Part shown: positions 42,619-50,745 of the stretch, one piece after another
Position numbering within the stretch: the first letter of the stretch is position 1
Layout: every line of letters starts with the position of its first letter
Source of the DNA: Desulfobulbaceae bacterium
GTDB taxonomy: Bacteria; Desulfobacterota; Desulfobulbia; Desulfobulbales; Desulfobulbaceae
Reading direction: 5' to 3'
NCBI GenBank assembly: GCA_019163135.1
Contig: JAFLKR010000007.1
Coordinates: forward strand, 1 to 52,727
Length of the DNA: 52,727 nucleotides
The notes under the pieces: model-generated
Seen by the model: only the letters and a program-made list of their open reading frames with translations
What the model was told of the DNA's origin: nothing
The model's database searches: none
Translations under genes and position numbers: made by a program

Positions 42619-43311
42619 CTATTCCCGAGCCAGCCAACGGGTGCTGAGGATCAAAGCAAAGGAAATGGTGCCCAGCAGGGTGACAAGTATATAGGCCCGC
42701 TCATATTCACCTGTGAACACCGCATTATATACTTCAAGCGATATGGTATTTGTCTTGCCCGCAATGTTACCGCCAAGCATCAGGGTCATGCCAACCTCTC
42801 CAAGGGACCGAGCAAAAGCCAGGGAGAGGCCAATAGCGATACTTTTACGTAGTGAGGGGAGGATGACATGAAAAAAAGTCTCGCTCGGCGATTTTCCTAA
42901 TACATAGGCGACTTCAACCATACGGTTTGTTTCCGTGCGAACAGCGGCCTGCACCTGTTTGACGATTAGAGGCAGACCCGCGATGAAAGCGGCAAGCATC
43001 ACTCCCTGGAAGCTGAAAATCATTTCAACGCCGAGGGTGGTTTTGAGCACGGTGCCGATCACGCTACGACGTCCCAGCAGCATGAGCAAGAGGAAACCAG
43101 TCGCAATCGGCGGGAAGATGAGCGGTAGGGTCACGAGAAAATCAAGCAACGAAATCAGGCGACCCCGGCAACTTCCGAGCATGTACCCCAAGCCAACACC
43201 GCTCACCGCTAAGAGGGGCGTGGTGATGGCAGCAATTTCTAGGCTCAGGCGTATACATCCACCGATGGCAGGCTCCTGGAGATAGGCGAGGAACCGTAAG
43301 AAACAGGTCAC
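42619..43311 (-). CDS. modB: Molybdate ABC transporter permease
   Basis: 230 residues, about five membrane helices. The permease-type EAA loop is EVAYVLGKSPSETFFHVILPSLRKSI, and LPLIFPPIATGFLLLMLLGRRSVIG is characteristic of ModB. ATGA overlap (four bases) with modA shows coupled translation. Works with ModA and ModC to import molybdate (or tungstate). Confidence 0.9.
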   Translation of the reverse strand: MTCFLRFLAYLQEPAIGGCIRLSLEIAAITTPLLAVSGVGLGYMLGSCRGRLISLLDFLVTLPLIFPPIATGFLLLMLLGRRSVIGTVLKTTLGVEMIFSFQGVMLAAFIAGLPLIVKQVQAAVRTETNRMVEVAYVLGKSPSETFFHVILPSLRKSIAIGLSLAFARSLGEVGMTLMLGGNIAGKTNTISLEVYNAVFTGEYERAYILVTLLGTISFALILSTRWLARE

Positions 43312-44039
43312 TCCAGCCCATTCTTTTTGATTATGCTTCGCGCTTCATCTGTTTGCAGGAAAGCAAGAAACGCGTTGGCTGCCTTGGTGTTCCGACTCTG
43401 CTGCATTCGTTTGGCAACCATTAGAATTGGAGAATAGAGACTTTCGTCCACCGGCAGGAGGAGGCCTACCTTTTGTTCAACAGCCATCGCTTCTGTGAGG
43501 TTGATGAAGCCAATATCCACTTCACCGCTGATTACATAGGCTGTGACCTGCGGCACGGTTCCGACAACAAGCAATTTAGATTGCACCTGATCCCAAAGAC
43601 CTTTGTGCTTGAGAAACTCGGTGGCGGCATGGCCGAAGATGGCTTTCTTCGAGTCAGCGATGGCGATCCGAGTCACGGCTTGTCCGGCAAGTTCATCCAG
43701 GCTCTTGATGGATGATCCCTTGGCCACGGCAGCAATAAGCTTGCCTTTACCGATTACATATTCCCCGGAAAAAGCAAGGTCGGTCGTATCCAGATAGCTT
43801 TTATCGCCTAAAAGAAAATCAATGGCTCCACTTTCTTTGGCTTGGGCGGTGACCTGGCCCATATTGCCGAATATCTGCTGAACCCGAAGGCCAGATTGAG
43901 CAGTATAGGTCGTGCATAGTTGCTCGACGAGTCGTTTGTAGCCGGCCCCCGCCGCAAGGGTCAATTCATCCTCCGCCTTTACGGTCGTTGTGAGCACGAA
44001 AAAGGCCAAAAGCATCGAAACCAATCGAATTAAACGCAT
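43308..44039 (-). CDS. modA: Molybdate-binding periplasmic protein
   Basis: 243 residues from ATG 44039, chosen because GGAGGA stands just before it (the TTG at 44051 overlaps that site). Signal peptide LVSMLLAFFVLTTTVKA. The mature part begins LTLAAGAGYKRLVEQLCTTY, and later tracts IFGNMGQVTAQAKESGAIDFLLG, VTAYVISGEVDIGFINLTEA and AFLAFLQTDEARSIIKKNGL match ModA-type oxyanion receptors. Small variations leave open tungstate or another oxyanion. Confidence 0.88.
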   Translation of the reverse strand: MRLIRLVSMLLAFFVLTTTVKAEDELTLAAGAGYKRLVEQLCTTYTAQSGLRVQQIFGNMGQVTAQAKESGAIDFLLGDKSYLDTTDLAFSGEYVIGKGKLIAAVAKGSSIKSLDELAGQAVTRIAIADSKKAIFGHAATEFLKHKGLWDQVQSKLLVVGTVPQVTAYVISGEVDIGFINLTEAMAVEQKVGLLLPVDESLYSPILMVAKRMQQSRNTKAANAFLAFLQTDEARSIIKKNGLE

Positions 44040-44082
44040 ACTTTCCTCCAAAATTTTGCAATAGATGGGTGTTATCAGCTAA

Positions 44083-44811
44083 TCATATTGCTTCCGCTTC
44101 CCGAGTGGGAATATCATAAAACTGGCGCGCGTCTTTGATGAAAAACGCCTTCTGCCGTTGCAACCAACCCTGGTCCTCCCTCCCTTGACGCAACGGAATG
44201 ATTTGAGCCGGAACGCTCAAGGCTTCGGCGAGATCATGGGTCACATGGATGATAACCAGACCCGATTGCTCCTGCACTTCGCGCAACTTGCGCCTGAGGA
44301 GATGACGGTTTTCGATATCAAGAGCAGAGAAGGGTTCATCGAGCAACAAAAGTTTTGGTTTGCTGGCCAAAGTTTGGCAAAGGGCCGCTCGTTGTCGCTC
44401 GCCGCCCGATATTTCGTGCGGCCGTTTGTTGCGTAGATGACCGATCCCCATGGCATCAAGGTGCTCATCTGGATTTCCGGAACCTTGCATAGCAAATCGA
44501 ATGTTGCGATGCAGGGTCATGTGGGGAAAGAGGATGTAGTCCTGGGAGAGAAAACCTACTCTCCGACTCTGAGGCCTGGTACGCAATCCTGAGGAAACAT
44601 CGTTCCAGTAAATGCCATCAAAGTTGACATGCCCTTCGTCAATTTGCTCAAGCCCAGCCAGGCAACGCAACACTGTAGTCTTTCCCGATCCGGAAGGGCC
44701 GGTTAGCACAACCGTTTTGCCGGGTTCGCAAGCAATAGTGAGATCCAGCGTAAAAAAAGGCAGCTTTTTAACCAAAATGGCGACCAGGCCACTTTTTATC
44801 GAAATTTCCAT
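44083..44811 (-). CDS. modC: Molybdate ABC transporter ATP-binding protein, no TOBE domain
   Basis: 242 residues with a complete ATPase: Walker A GPSGSGKTTVLRCLAG, Q-loop FLSQDYILFPHM, signature ISGGERQRAALCQTLA, Walker B LLLLDEPFSALD, switch His VTHDLAEA. Classical ModC is about 350 residues with a C-terminal TOBE domain for molybdate; that part is absent here. A free-standing Mop protein encoded nearby may compensate (inference). 43 bases separate it from modA. Confidence 0.88.
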   Translation of the reverse strand: MEISIKSGLVAILVKKLPFFTLDLTIACEPGKTVVLTGPSGSGKTTVLRCLAGLEQIDEGHVNFDGIYWNDVSSGLRTRPQSRRVGFLSQDYILFPHMTLHRNIRFAMQGSGNPDEHLDAMGIGHLRNKRPHEISGGERQRAALCQTLASKPKLLLLDEPFSALDIENRHLLRRKLREVQEQSGLVIIHVTHDLAEALSVPAQIIPLRQGREDQGWLQRQKAFFIKDARQFYDIPTREAEAI

Positions 44812-44831
44812 TACCCAATATTTCCGTCCGC

Positions 44832-45524
44832 CTAAACGGCTGTTTCCATTGCCAGAACCAGGTCCTCAGGACAGGTAATCATCGGGCAGTGGCCCGTATC
44901 CAGTTCGTAAATCGGCCAGAGAAATCCTTTAGCCTTTACTGCCATTTCCTGGATGAATGGACTCATTGTTTGAGTGCAACTGATATAGCTGGTGGCCACA
45001 GCAGTGGGATCGAAGTGGCCTGGAAAGGAAGTATGAAAGGCCTGGTACGAGAAAGGACGCAGACGGCTTGCAAACCAATCGGCCTCTGACCCAACCACCC
45101 CGAACACCTTGACCGGCCACGGTTTAACCTGCCCACCTTCCATGCGATGGTGGTCCAGCATTTGCCGAAACGACTGTCCGGCTATATCCACAAAACTGCT
45201 CTGAGATTCTGGGATTAAGGCGTCCACAAAAATGGCCTGTCTGATGCGGTGGGGGCGTAACATCATCAAGGCACCACAAATCAAGCCTGAAAAGCTATGC
45301 GCTACCAGGATGACCTCGTCAAGTTCTTCCATGTCCAGATAGTTGATTATGTCATTGATATAGACATTGAGATCCTCCTCGGGTCGCATACCCCGGGATA
45401 AATAGCCGCACCCGGAAAGAGTAGGAGCATGCACAATATGTCCTTGCCGGCACAGCAGTGGTGCGACCTTTGTCCATACCCAGCCGCCTTGAAAGGCTCC
45501 ATGTACCAGTAGAAATGTTGCCAC
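44832..45524 (-). CDS. Alpha/beta hydrolase (salicylate-esterase/hydroxynitrile-lyase-like)
   Basis: 230 residues. FLLVHGAFQGGWVWTKVAPLL opens the fold; the nucleophile Ser is in VILVAHSFSGLICG (elbow xHSxxG), the acid Asp is near AIFVDALIPES or DWF, and the catalytic His is in ELDTGHCPMITCPE. The GAFxGGWxW start and TGHCPMxTxPE end match the plant-esterase/hydroxynitrile-lyase-like subgroup. It stands 20 bases upstream of modC, same strand, though no link to molybdate is known. Substrate unknown. Confidence 0.85.
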   Translation of the reverse strand: MATFLLVHGAFQGGWVWTKVAPLLCRQGHIVHAPTLSGCGYLSRGMRPEEDLNVYINDIINYLDMEELDEVILVAHSFSGLICGALMMLRPHRIRQAIFVDALIPESQSSFVDIAGQSFRQMLDHHRMEGGQVKPWPVKVFGVVGSEADWFASRLRPFSYQAFHTSFPGHFDPTAVATSYISCTQTMSPFIQEMAVKAKGFLWPIYELDTGHCPMITCPEDLVLAMETAV

Positions 45525-45645
45525 AATTCAATCCTCCATGAGAAAAGGTTCAACCGAAGAAACTATCGTTGTTGCGTTGAGGGGTAAGGTCGCAAATGAC
45601 TTACCCTCATCCCTGCCGAATCGTCGGTTCGTTAACTTGGATTCC

Positions 45646-45855
45646 CTAAACAATTCGGGACAGCAAGAACAGTAGACCGGCTATACAAAGAAGTATCGGA
45701 AACAGTTGGGTGAAAAATTGCCTGGTTGTGAGAGGAGTAAATTCCATACACTTTAGATCAAGACCAAGCTCAGCGTTGTGCACTCCAGAGCACGATCCAA
45801 AGACTGCTTCTATAGCATAGAAAACAATAAGACAAAGAAGCAAGACCATGAGCAT
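45646..45855 (-). CDS. Small two-helix membrane protein in the mod cluster
   Basis: 69 residues from ATG 45855 (AGGAG eight bases upstream; ATG 45873 would overlap that site). Two hydrophobic segments (MLMVLLLCLIVFYAIEAV and FPILLCIAGLLFLLSRIV) flank a polar middle with two Cys (GSCSGV, LKCMEF). Located between the hydrolase and trmO genes on the same strand. I do not recognise a family; a membrane accessory of the transport system is only a guess. Confidence 0.5.
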   Translation of the reverse strand: MLMVLLLCLIVFYAIEAVFGSCSGVHNAELGLDLKCMEFTPLTTRQFFTQLFPILLCIAGLLFLLSRIV

Positions 45856-45954
45856 GAGTACATCTCCTATCAATCATGCAGATTGTTTTGATGTAAAAAT
45901 CAGGAGAATAATGAGCAGCCGCAACTCTCGAATCGGTTGCCCCAGTTAGCCTCT

Positions 45955-46437
45955 TTATGCTGCAAAACGCTCATCACTGCGGTGATGAGTGGCGTTAGCC
46001 GATTTACCCTCGAACCAGCCGAATCGATCAGCATCACAGCGATCGAAATCCGCCACATAAGGTTTGATGTCGATCACCGGGGTCTGATCCAGAACATCTA
46101 TGCACTCAAGGAGTACAGAGTTGCCGGAAACGCCTTTGAGACGCATGACCGAAAGTCCGATGGGATTAGGTCGCTTAGGCGACCGGGTGGCAAAAATACC
46201 GTGCCGATTGGTATCGAGAAAAGGTTTGACGAGGAGATCGTAGCCGTTGATTTGGTGGAGATGGTAGAGCACATAAACATGGGAAAACCCTTCCAGGTCC
46301 TTCAGGCCGTCACTGTATTCGGGCAGAACATCAATAGCGCCTTCGATACCCAAGGCTCCGATGGGCTGAATGGGCATTCCCTTTACCTCGGTAAAAGGGG
46401 TTCTGAAATATCCGATAGGTGTGTATGCTATATTCAT
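45955..46437 (-). CDS. trmO: TrmO/TsaA-like tRNA t6A37 methyltransferase
   Basis: 160 residues from ATG 46437 (AGGAGGA upstream). IAYTPIGYFRTPF at the start, then GFSHVYVLYHLH, FATRSPKRPNPIGLSVMRL (the SAM-binding RSPxRPNPIGLS hallmark), ECIDVLDQTPVIDIKPYV and a final WF. TrmO methylates N6 of threonylcarbamoyladenosine-37 in tRNA-Thr. Short single-domain homologues are often found inside molybdate operons of anaerobes, as here, with an unproven role. Starts the minus-strand mod operon, divergent from Mop. Confidence 0.88.
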   Translation of the reverse strand: MNIAYTPIGYFRTPFTEVKGMPIQPIGALGIEGAIDVLPEYSDGLKDLEGFSHVYVLYHLHQINGYDLLVKPFLDTNRHGIFATRSPKRPNPIGLSVMRLKGVSGNSVLLECIDVLDQTPVIDIKPYVADFDRCDADRFGWFEGKSANATHHRSDERFAA

Positions 46438-46585
46438 TGATTCCTCCTGTATTTGTTGCCAATCCATTGCCAAACATCAGCAAGTTCAGATAGCGGGATA
46501 ACGGAATGCCAGATCGATATTCAAAAACAGAACAACGATATGCAAAAAAAAACGAAAAACCTTTGAACCACCTCTAAAGGGGGTA

Positions 46586-46606
46586 TTTATTCATTGATAG
46601 AATAAA
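46586..46606. promoter_or_regulatory. Palindrome in the divergent trmO/Mop region
   Basis: TTTATTC (46586-46592) and GAATAAA (46600-46606) around a 7-base centre. The TATTC...GAATA core also occurs in the palindrome ahead of the second ModE-like gene (47548-47569), so a shared regulator is plausible. Confidence 0.4.
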
Positions 46607-46630
46607 AAAACCTGTTAATTCGAAACCTAC

Positions 46631-46671
46631 GGAGCCTGTTGGCAACTCGTTACTATCAAGCGAGTGGCTCC
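46631..46671 (+). promoter_or_regulatory. Structured element in the leader of Mop, possible riboswitch-like hairpin
   Basis: GGAGCC (46631-46636) pairs with GGCTCC (46666-46671), and inside it ACTCG (46645-46649) with CGAGT (46661-46665), leaving an asymmetric bulge TGTTGGCA. The compact nested stem lies about 130 bases upstream of the Mop start. It has no U-run. A molybdenum-linked leader RNA is possible, but I cannot match it to the known Moco motif by eye. Confidence 0.35.
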
Positions 46672-46801
46672 AGCCATCGCTATTCGTTATTAAATTAACT
46701 AGTTATATTGTCATTCACCTTTGCCGATGCGATTATATTTACATGCAAAATGGCAAATTGTTTGCCGTTTACCCAACCCCAATTCTCTAAGGAGGTTCAC
46801 A

Positions 46802-47008
46802 ATGGCACTCAGCGCGCGAAATGTTTTAAAAGGCAAAGTGAAAGACCTAAAAAAAGGTATGGTCATGGCCGAGGTTACCGTTGAGGTCGCAAGTGGGGTT
46901 TTAGTCGTTGCGGCTGTAACAACCAACTCAGTGGAGAGACTTGGTCTGGCTGTCGGCAAAGATGCCGAGGTTATTATCAAAGCCACCAGCGTTATGCTCA
47001 ACGCCTGA
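46802..47008 (+). CDS. mop: Mop (TOBE) molybdate-binding protein
   Basis: 68 residues: LSARNVLKGKVKDLKKGMVMAEVTVEV at the start and GKDAEVIIKATSVML at the end are the classical single TOBE/molbindin domain. Mop proteins form hexamers that store or buffer molybdate and tungstate. AAGGAGG stands 6-8 bases before ATG 46802. Divergent from the trmO-mod operon and followed by a strong terminator. Confidence 0.93.
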   Translation: MALSARNVLKGKVKDLKKGMVMAEVTVEVASGVLVVAAVTTNSVERLGLAVGKDAEVIIKATSVMLNA

Positions 47009-47095
47009 CCGACCCTGATCGGTCCTTTCGAGCTAGCAAGTTGGGCAATGCTCTAAAAATTCAGGCAGGCACCCCTTTTTTTGCGCTCCCCAGTC

Positions 47096-47133
47096 CCCTC
47101 TTTGTTATTTACGGAAGAAAATAACAAAGAGGG
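47096..47133. terminator. Bidirectional rho-independent terminator
   Basis: Arms CCCTCTTTGTTATTT (47096-47110) and AAATAACAAAGAGGG (47119-47133) are perfectly complementary over 15 bases with an 8-base loop. T-rich and A-rich tracts lie within the arms. It separates mop from the convergent ModE-like gene. Confidence 0.8.
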
Positions 47134-47183
47134 CGATCGCCAATAAACAAACTCGTCTTTAGACGTGATCTTTCATTCGCCGT

Positions 47184-47528
47184 TTAATAGTGTCGGGATC
47201 GCTCTTCAATAATCGAATACCAGACTGGTTCAAATTTTTGCCAATAAGATTTGACGACAATCGCACCTTTCCACGTCAGCTCTACCTGGTCAGAATTATT
47301 AGAGTTTCCGAGAAAGTTGACCAGTGGCTGCGAAAACGTGTTGTTCATCTCGGTGATGAGTTCGCGGGCATGCTTGCGATCTATCCTTGACACCTTGGCT
47401 GCTTTGGTCAATGAGCCTAATGCTTGAATTTCGTTGAGCAAAACCGCCTTTCTGTATCCTAGTTTTGCGCCCTGTTCCATCTCAATGATGACACAGCAGT
47501 CAGGGGGAACCGTACATGCCTTTTTCAT
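47184..47528 (-). CDS. Second ModE-like winged-helix regulator
   Basis: 114 residues. After a Cys-containing start (KKACTVPPDCCVIIE), the ModE/LysR-type winged helix reads KLGYRKAVLLNEIQALGSLTKAAKVSRIDRKHARELITEMNNTFSQPL, with the wing VELTWKGAIVV. No metal-binding TOBE domain. It is different from the other ModE-like gene (42102-42482): the helix-turn-helix shows IDRKHARELI instead of MSFSHAWHLV. A palindrome 20 bases upstream suggests self-control. AAGGAG precedes the ATG. Confidence 0.82.
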   Translation of the reverse strand: MKKACTVPPDCCVIIEMEQGAKLGYRKAVLLNEIQALGSLTKAAKVSRIDRKHARELITEMNNTFSQPLVNFLGNSNNSDQVELTWKGAIVVKSYWQKFEPVWYSIIEERSRHY

Positions 47529-47547
47529 AACCTTTTCTCCTTATGAC

Positions 47548-47569
47548 CGCTATTCAATTTAGAATAACG
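47548..47569. promoter_or_regulatory. Candidate operator of the second ModE-like gene
   Basis: CGCTATTC (47548-47555) and GAATAACG (47562-47569) form an 8-base inverted repeat with one mismatch around AATTTA, 20 bases upstream of the gene's ATG. CGCTATTC occurs again at 46678-46685 in the trmO/mop promoter region. Confidence 0.5.
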
Positions 47570-47997
47570 ATAAGTAAAAAATTAACGCACAGCGTGCGCT
47601 ATAATGGCTTTACGAAAACGCTTATTTCCTTAAGAGTTTAAAATTTATTCGTTTTTTAACACCCTTCTTTCATCTTTAAGCCAGTCACCACTTTTTACAG
47701 ACTGTTTTGTCATGAGCTCTCATGCCTTATCCTATACTTAGCAATTGGGGTGCCAATTACATTTTTTTGTGCAACTTACAATTAAATCGGTAAATTAGCT
47801 GAAATTTCAGGAATTTCTATTTTTATTAAAAACCCACAAAAGATGTCATTATTGTATGACACCCTGAATATTGTAGCAAAAATAACAAAAATGGAGTCGT
47901 GGAAACACGGATAGGCCCGAGCCCAGGGGCATGTAAACATTGAAATGTCGTAAAAATAGGGCAAGATTTCTTCATTAGCACTCCGGGAGGTTTGACT
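47570..47997. other. AT-rich gap without a supported gene
   Basis: No coding frame with family features on either strand. The stretch is AT-rich relative to its surroundings, with short inverted repeats such as TTGGGGTGCCAA (about 47,744-47,755). The right end leads into a transposase-like start. Confidence 0.3.
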
Positions 47998-48030
47998 ATG
48001 AAGAAATACATCGTAACGCTCACCAAGACA
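47998..48030 (+). pseudogene. 5' stub of an IS630-type transposase gene
   Basis: After CCGGGAGG (ribosome site) an ATG begins MKKYIVTLTK, which is close to the usual N-terminus of IS630 transposases (M[RK]KYIVTLT). The similarity ends after about ten codons, where the sequence joins the 3' end of parA. A cut-off insertion sequence is the simplest reading, but the match is short. Confidence 0.4.
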
Positions 48031-48040
48031 CTACAGGATT

Positions 48041-48832
48041 TCAGTCTCCAGCGAGGGGGGCAAGGGATGCCAAGCGCTCACTAATCTCAAGCGCTACCAA
48101 TGCATAATCTTCAGCACCACGACACCCGGGCATATACGAACGGACAGGTTGGCGGTGGGCAAAGGATTCGGCCAGTTTGATATCGGTACGCACCCCGGAG
48201 AGCAGCCTTCCGTTTCCAAACTGGCGGGCCACTCCATCTGTTACGCTTCGATGTTGCCCAATACGGCGGTCGAGCATGATGGGCAGGAGAGCCAGCAGTT
48301 TCAAGTCGGGGTTCGAGTCCGACGCCACCCTGAAAAGGATTCGTGCCAGATTGCGTATCCCTTCTCCGGAGAGGTGATGTGGAACAAAGGGTACCAAAAC
48401 TTTTCTGGCTGCGCACAGTGAGTTCATCAGGAGATCGTCAAATGAAGGAGGGGAGTCTATGACAATAAGGTCATACTGCTCTTTCAGGCCCTCGTCGTGC
48501 AGAGCCCGTGTAAGGCGAGTCGAATCGCCTCTGCCGGAACCGTGCTCAAAAAGGGGATTAGCGGGAACAAGCGATAAATTGGGCCAGGCAGTCGGGTAAA
48601 CAGCATCGGCCAGTAGGGCCCCGGCGGAAAGGAACAGACTGTGAACCGTTGGAGCATCCTTGGCTGGGGTAACATCAAGCCCTACGGCACAATGTCCTTG
48701 GGTGTCCATATCAATGAGCAGCACCCGTTGGCCTTGGGCCGCAAATTCCGCTGCAATATTTACTGAAGTTGTGGTTTTGCCCGTGCCCCCTTTTCGGTTG
48801 GTGACCACGATAATTTCGGCGGTACTTTTCAT
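48041..48832 (-). CDS. ParA/MinD-family ATPase of the chemosensory operon
   Basis: 263 residues. Deviant Walker A KGGTGKTTTSVN (about 14-25), Walker A' DMDTQGH, Walker B LIVIDSPPSF. Typical ParA length, without a DNA-binding N-terminus. Its start overlaps the end of the MCP-like gene by one base, in an operon with cheA and cheY. ParC-type ATPases position chemoreceptor arrays at cell poles or on the nucleoid; that role, rather than plasmid partition, fits here (inference). No parB was seen. Confidence 0.87.
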   Translation of the reverse strand: MKSTAEIIVVTNRKGGTGKTTTSVNIAAEFAAQGQRVLLIDMDTQGHCAVGLDVTPAKDAPTVHSLFLSAGALLADAVYPTAWPNLSLVPANPLFEHGSGRGDSTRLTRALHDEGLKEQYDLIVIDSPPSFDDLLMNSLCAARKVLVPFVPHHLSGEGIRNLARILFRVASDSNPDLKLLALLPIMLDRRIGQHRSVTDGVARQFGNGRLLSGVRTDIKLAESFAHRQPVRSYMPGCRGAEDYALVALEISERLASLAPLAGD

Positions 48833-50100
48833 TAAAAAAGTTCAATTTTAAGAGTGGAATTATCTGACGCAGACGTTTGGTTTCCCAAGACCGCATCATG
48901 CGTCGCTCGCTGGGCCTGCATCACATATTTATCTTTCAACTCCTCAAGATGTTCGTTCAATCGTTGATTCTGTAATTCCTCAGTGCCTTCCAGCCAGAGT
49001 TGGGTTTTTTGCGCAAACCCACCTAAAAAATCAAGGCCATTGCTGACATGCTCAATCCGCTGCCGCAACACATCCTGAAACTGTAATTCTCCCAGAACAA
49101 CAGAGACTTCTTGAGAAATAACCTTATTTGCAAAATCAATACTGTAGATTACATCTTCCAGGTGAAGAGAAGCTGTTTTAAATCGATCTTCAATGCTCGA
49201 CAAATTTTCAGCCAGACTTTTTACCTTTCGAGAATCCTCGTTACCTGCAATGTTCTGCCGGGCATTTTCCGTCTCAATCTGTGCCTGACCTGCAACCTGA
49301 TTGATTCTTTCGGAGATCTCGTGCGCCGATTTGTTGGTCTGGTCGGAAAGCCTGCGAACTTCACTGGCCACAACCGCGAATCCCCTACCGGCTTCTCCCG
49401 CCCGTGCCGCTTCAATGGTTGCATTGAGGGCCAACAACTTGGTTCTATCGGCAATGTCGGCGATGTCATCCACTAAAGACCGCATCTGCCCTATCTCGTC
49501 AGAGATCCTTTGAATCCGCGCCAGATGATCCTCTAACTGTTCGGTCTGACTGACGCCAAAAGCATTCAAGGCCTGGATGACCTGTTGGTTTTTGAGCACC
49601 TGTTCTTGCGTAACCGTGACTATTTCCGAAGATGAGTTAATCCGCTCAACCTGCAGGCAGGATTGTTCATGAATCGTCATCATTCTCCCCACCACCGATA
49701 AAACCACCGTTTCAGTTTGCGCTACCGCCTCCCGCAACTGGACACCGAGCACGGTATTGTATTGGGAAAGATCCGAGACAGTCTGGTGATAGTTTTCTCT
49801 GATTAAGATATGCTGAGCCGAACACGGATTGTGGATGTTAAAAGTGTCGTGATGTTGGCAACCTATGTGTTTTCGGTAGATGGAAACAAGGATGGCAAAC
49901 GTCGTAAAGGAGGCAACTGCTCCGGTAAGGGCAACGTCAAGTTCATTAGGCAGGCTAATAATCAACTTATCGACCCAAAAGTGCAAAAAATAGACACTTA
50001 CGGAGGTGATGCCCATGGCCCACAACAGATTTTTCAGCAATTGCGCAAGGTTTGAAGGAGCATCAAAAATCTTGCCGGGAAAGTTTAAATTTATTTTCAT
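48832..50100 (-). CDS. Methyl-accepting chemotaxis-like receptor without periplasmic sensor
   Basis: 422 residues. Two hydrophobic helices near the N-terminus (about 22-45 and 55-78) are separated by only a few residues, so there is no outside ligand domain. A cytoplasmic region follows and then the signalling hairpin [59 protein letters not shown] and the long C-terminal coiled parts continue to the end. It likely senses an internal or membrane state and feeds CheA. Hairpin arms are shorter than in classic receptors. Confidence 0.87.
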   Translation of the reverse strand: MKINLNFPGKIFDAPSNLAQLLKNLLWAMGITSVSVYFLHFWVDKLIISLPNELDVALTGAVASFTTFAILVSIYRKHIGCQHHDTFNIHNPCSAQHILIRENYHQTVSDLSQYNTVLGVQLREAVAQTETVVLSVVGRMMTIHEQSCLQVERINSSSEIVTVTQEQVLKNQQVIQALNAFGVSQTEQLEDHLARIQRISDEIGQMRSLVDDIADIADRTKLLALNATIEAARAGEAGRGFAVVASEVRRLSDQTNKSAHEISERINQVAGQAQIETENARQNIAGNEDSRKVKSLAENLSSIEDRFKTASLHLEDVIYSIDFANKVISQEVSVVLGELQFQDVLRQRIEHVSNGLDFLGGFAQKTQLWLEGTEELQNQRLNEHLEELKDKYVMQAQRATHDAVLGNQTSASDNSTLKIELF

Positions 50101-50121
50101 GTTGGTTCCCCGAGGTAGGAG

Positions 50122-50496
50122 TTATGCTCCAGGCAGGACCTGCTTAATGACCTTAACCAATTCAGGACCGGTAACCGGTTTAACCAGCCAACCGGTTGCC
50201 CCGTATTTTTTTGCTTCGTCTCTCTTCTCCTGCTTGCTCTCGGTTGTTAACGCCAATACTGGAATGAAACGGAATCCGGGAAGGGTCCGGAGGTTCTTGA
50301 TAAACTCCAGGCCTCCCATGTTCGGCATATTAATATCGGTAATAATAAGATCGGGCTTGGGGCCGACCTTCAGGAGATTGAGCGCCATGACACCATCGCC
50401 TGCACTCTCCACCTTGAATCCACTCAATTCCAGCGCCAACTTGAGGCTCAGTCGCATTGTTGCCGAGTCATCTACCACCATGATGGTCTTAGCCAT
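50122..50496 (-). CDS. cheY: CheY-type response regulator
   Basis: 124 residues, receiver domain only: acidic pair D9 D10 in VVDDSATMRLSL, phosphoacceptor D54 in IITDINMPNMGG, Thr in LALTTESK, Lys in GWLVKPV. Stand-alone receivers with this layout receive phosphate from CheA. Follows the STAS-like gene by nine bases and precedes the MCP-like gene by 21. Confidence 0.92.
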   Translation of the reverse strand: MAKTIMVVDDSATMRLSLKLALELSGFKVESAGDGVMALNLLKVGPKPDLIITDINMPNMGGLEFIKNLRTLPGFRFIPVLALTTESKQEKRDEAKKYGATGWLVKPVTGPELVKVIKQVLPGA

Positions 50497-50505
50497 ATTG
50501 TTCCT

Positions 50506-50745
50506 CTAAACTGACTGTGATGCAGAAGCAATCCAGTCGGCTAATTGTTGGTCTTTGGGTTGGGCAAATATCGAACGCTGTGCGGCCAGCAATACCTGCA
50601 AATGGGCGGGGTGCAGATGGGTGCAGGCGGCAAGGTCAATCTTCCCCTTGGGATGTTTTTGCAGCCATTCCAACAGACTTTCAGCGTCCTCGCCGTCGAC
50701 CATCTCGGAAAAAACAACCCGATCTCTCTTGAATGTTATCGCCAT
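50506..50745 (-). CDS. STAS-like small protein of the chemosensory operon
   Basis: 79 residues: ITFKRDRVVFSEMVDGEDAESLLEWLQKHPKGKIDLAACTHLHPAHLQVLLAAQ. The strand-helix layout and the 'D-x5-H-x-A-H-x-Q-V-L' core recall STAS/anti-sigma-antagonist domains, where a Ser/Thr usually follows the Asp. Here the position of the phosphorylated Ser is occupied by Cys-Thr-His, so phosphorylation is uncertain. Start overlaps the cheA stop by one base. Confidence 0.7.
   Translation of the reverse strand: MAITFKRDRVVFSEMVDGEDAESLLEWLQKHPKGKIDLAACTHLHPAHLQVLLAAQRSIFAQPKDQQLADWIASASQSV

Noticed and set aside
48309-48330. tRNA T-arm-like GGGTTCGAGTCC
   Set aside because: Lies within the parA coding region; no acceptor stem, D-arm or anticodon arm around it.
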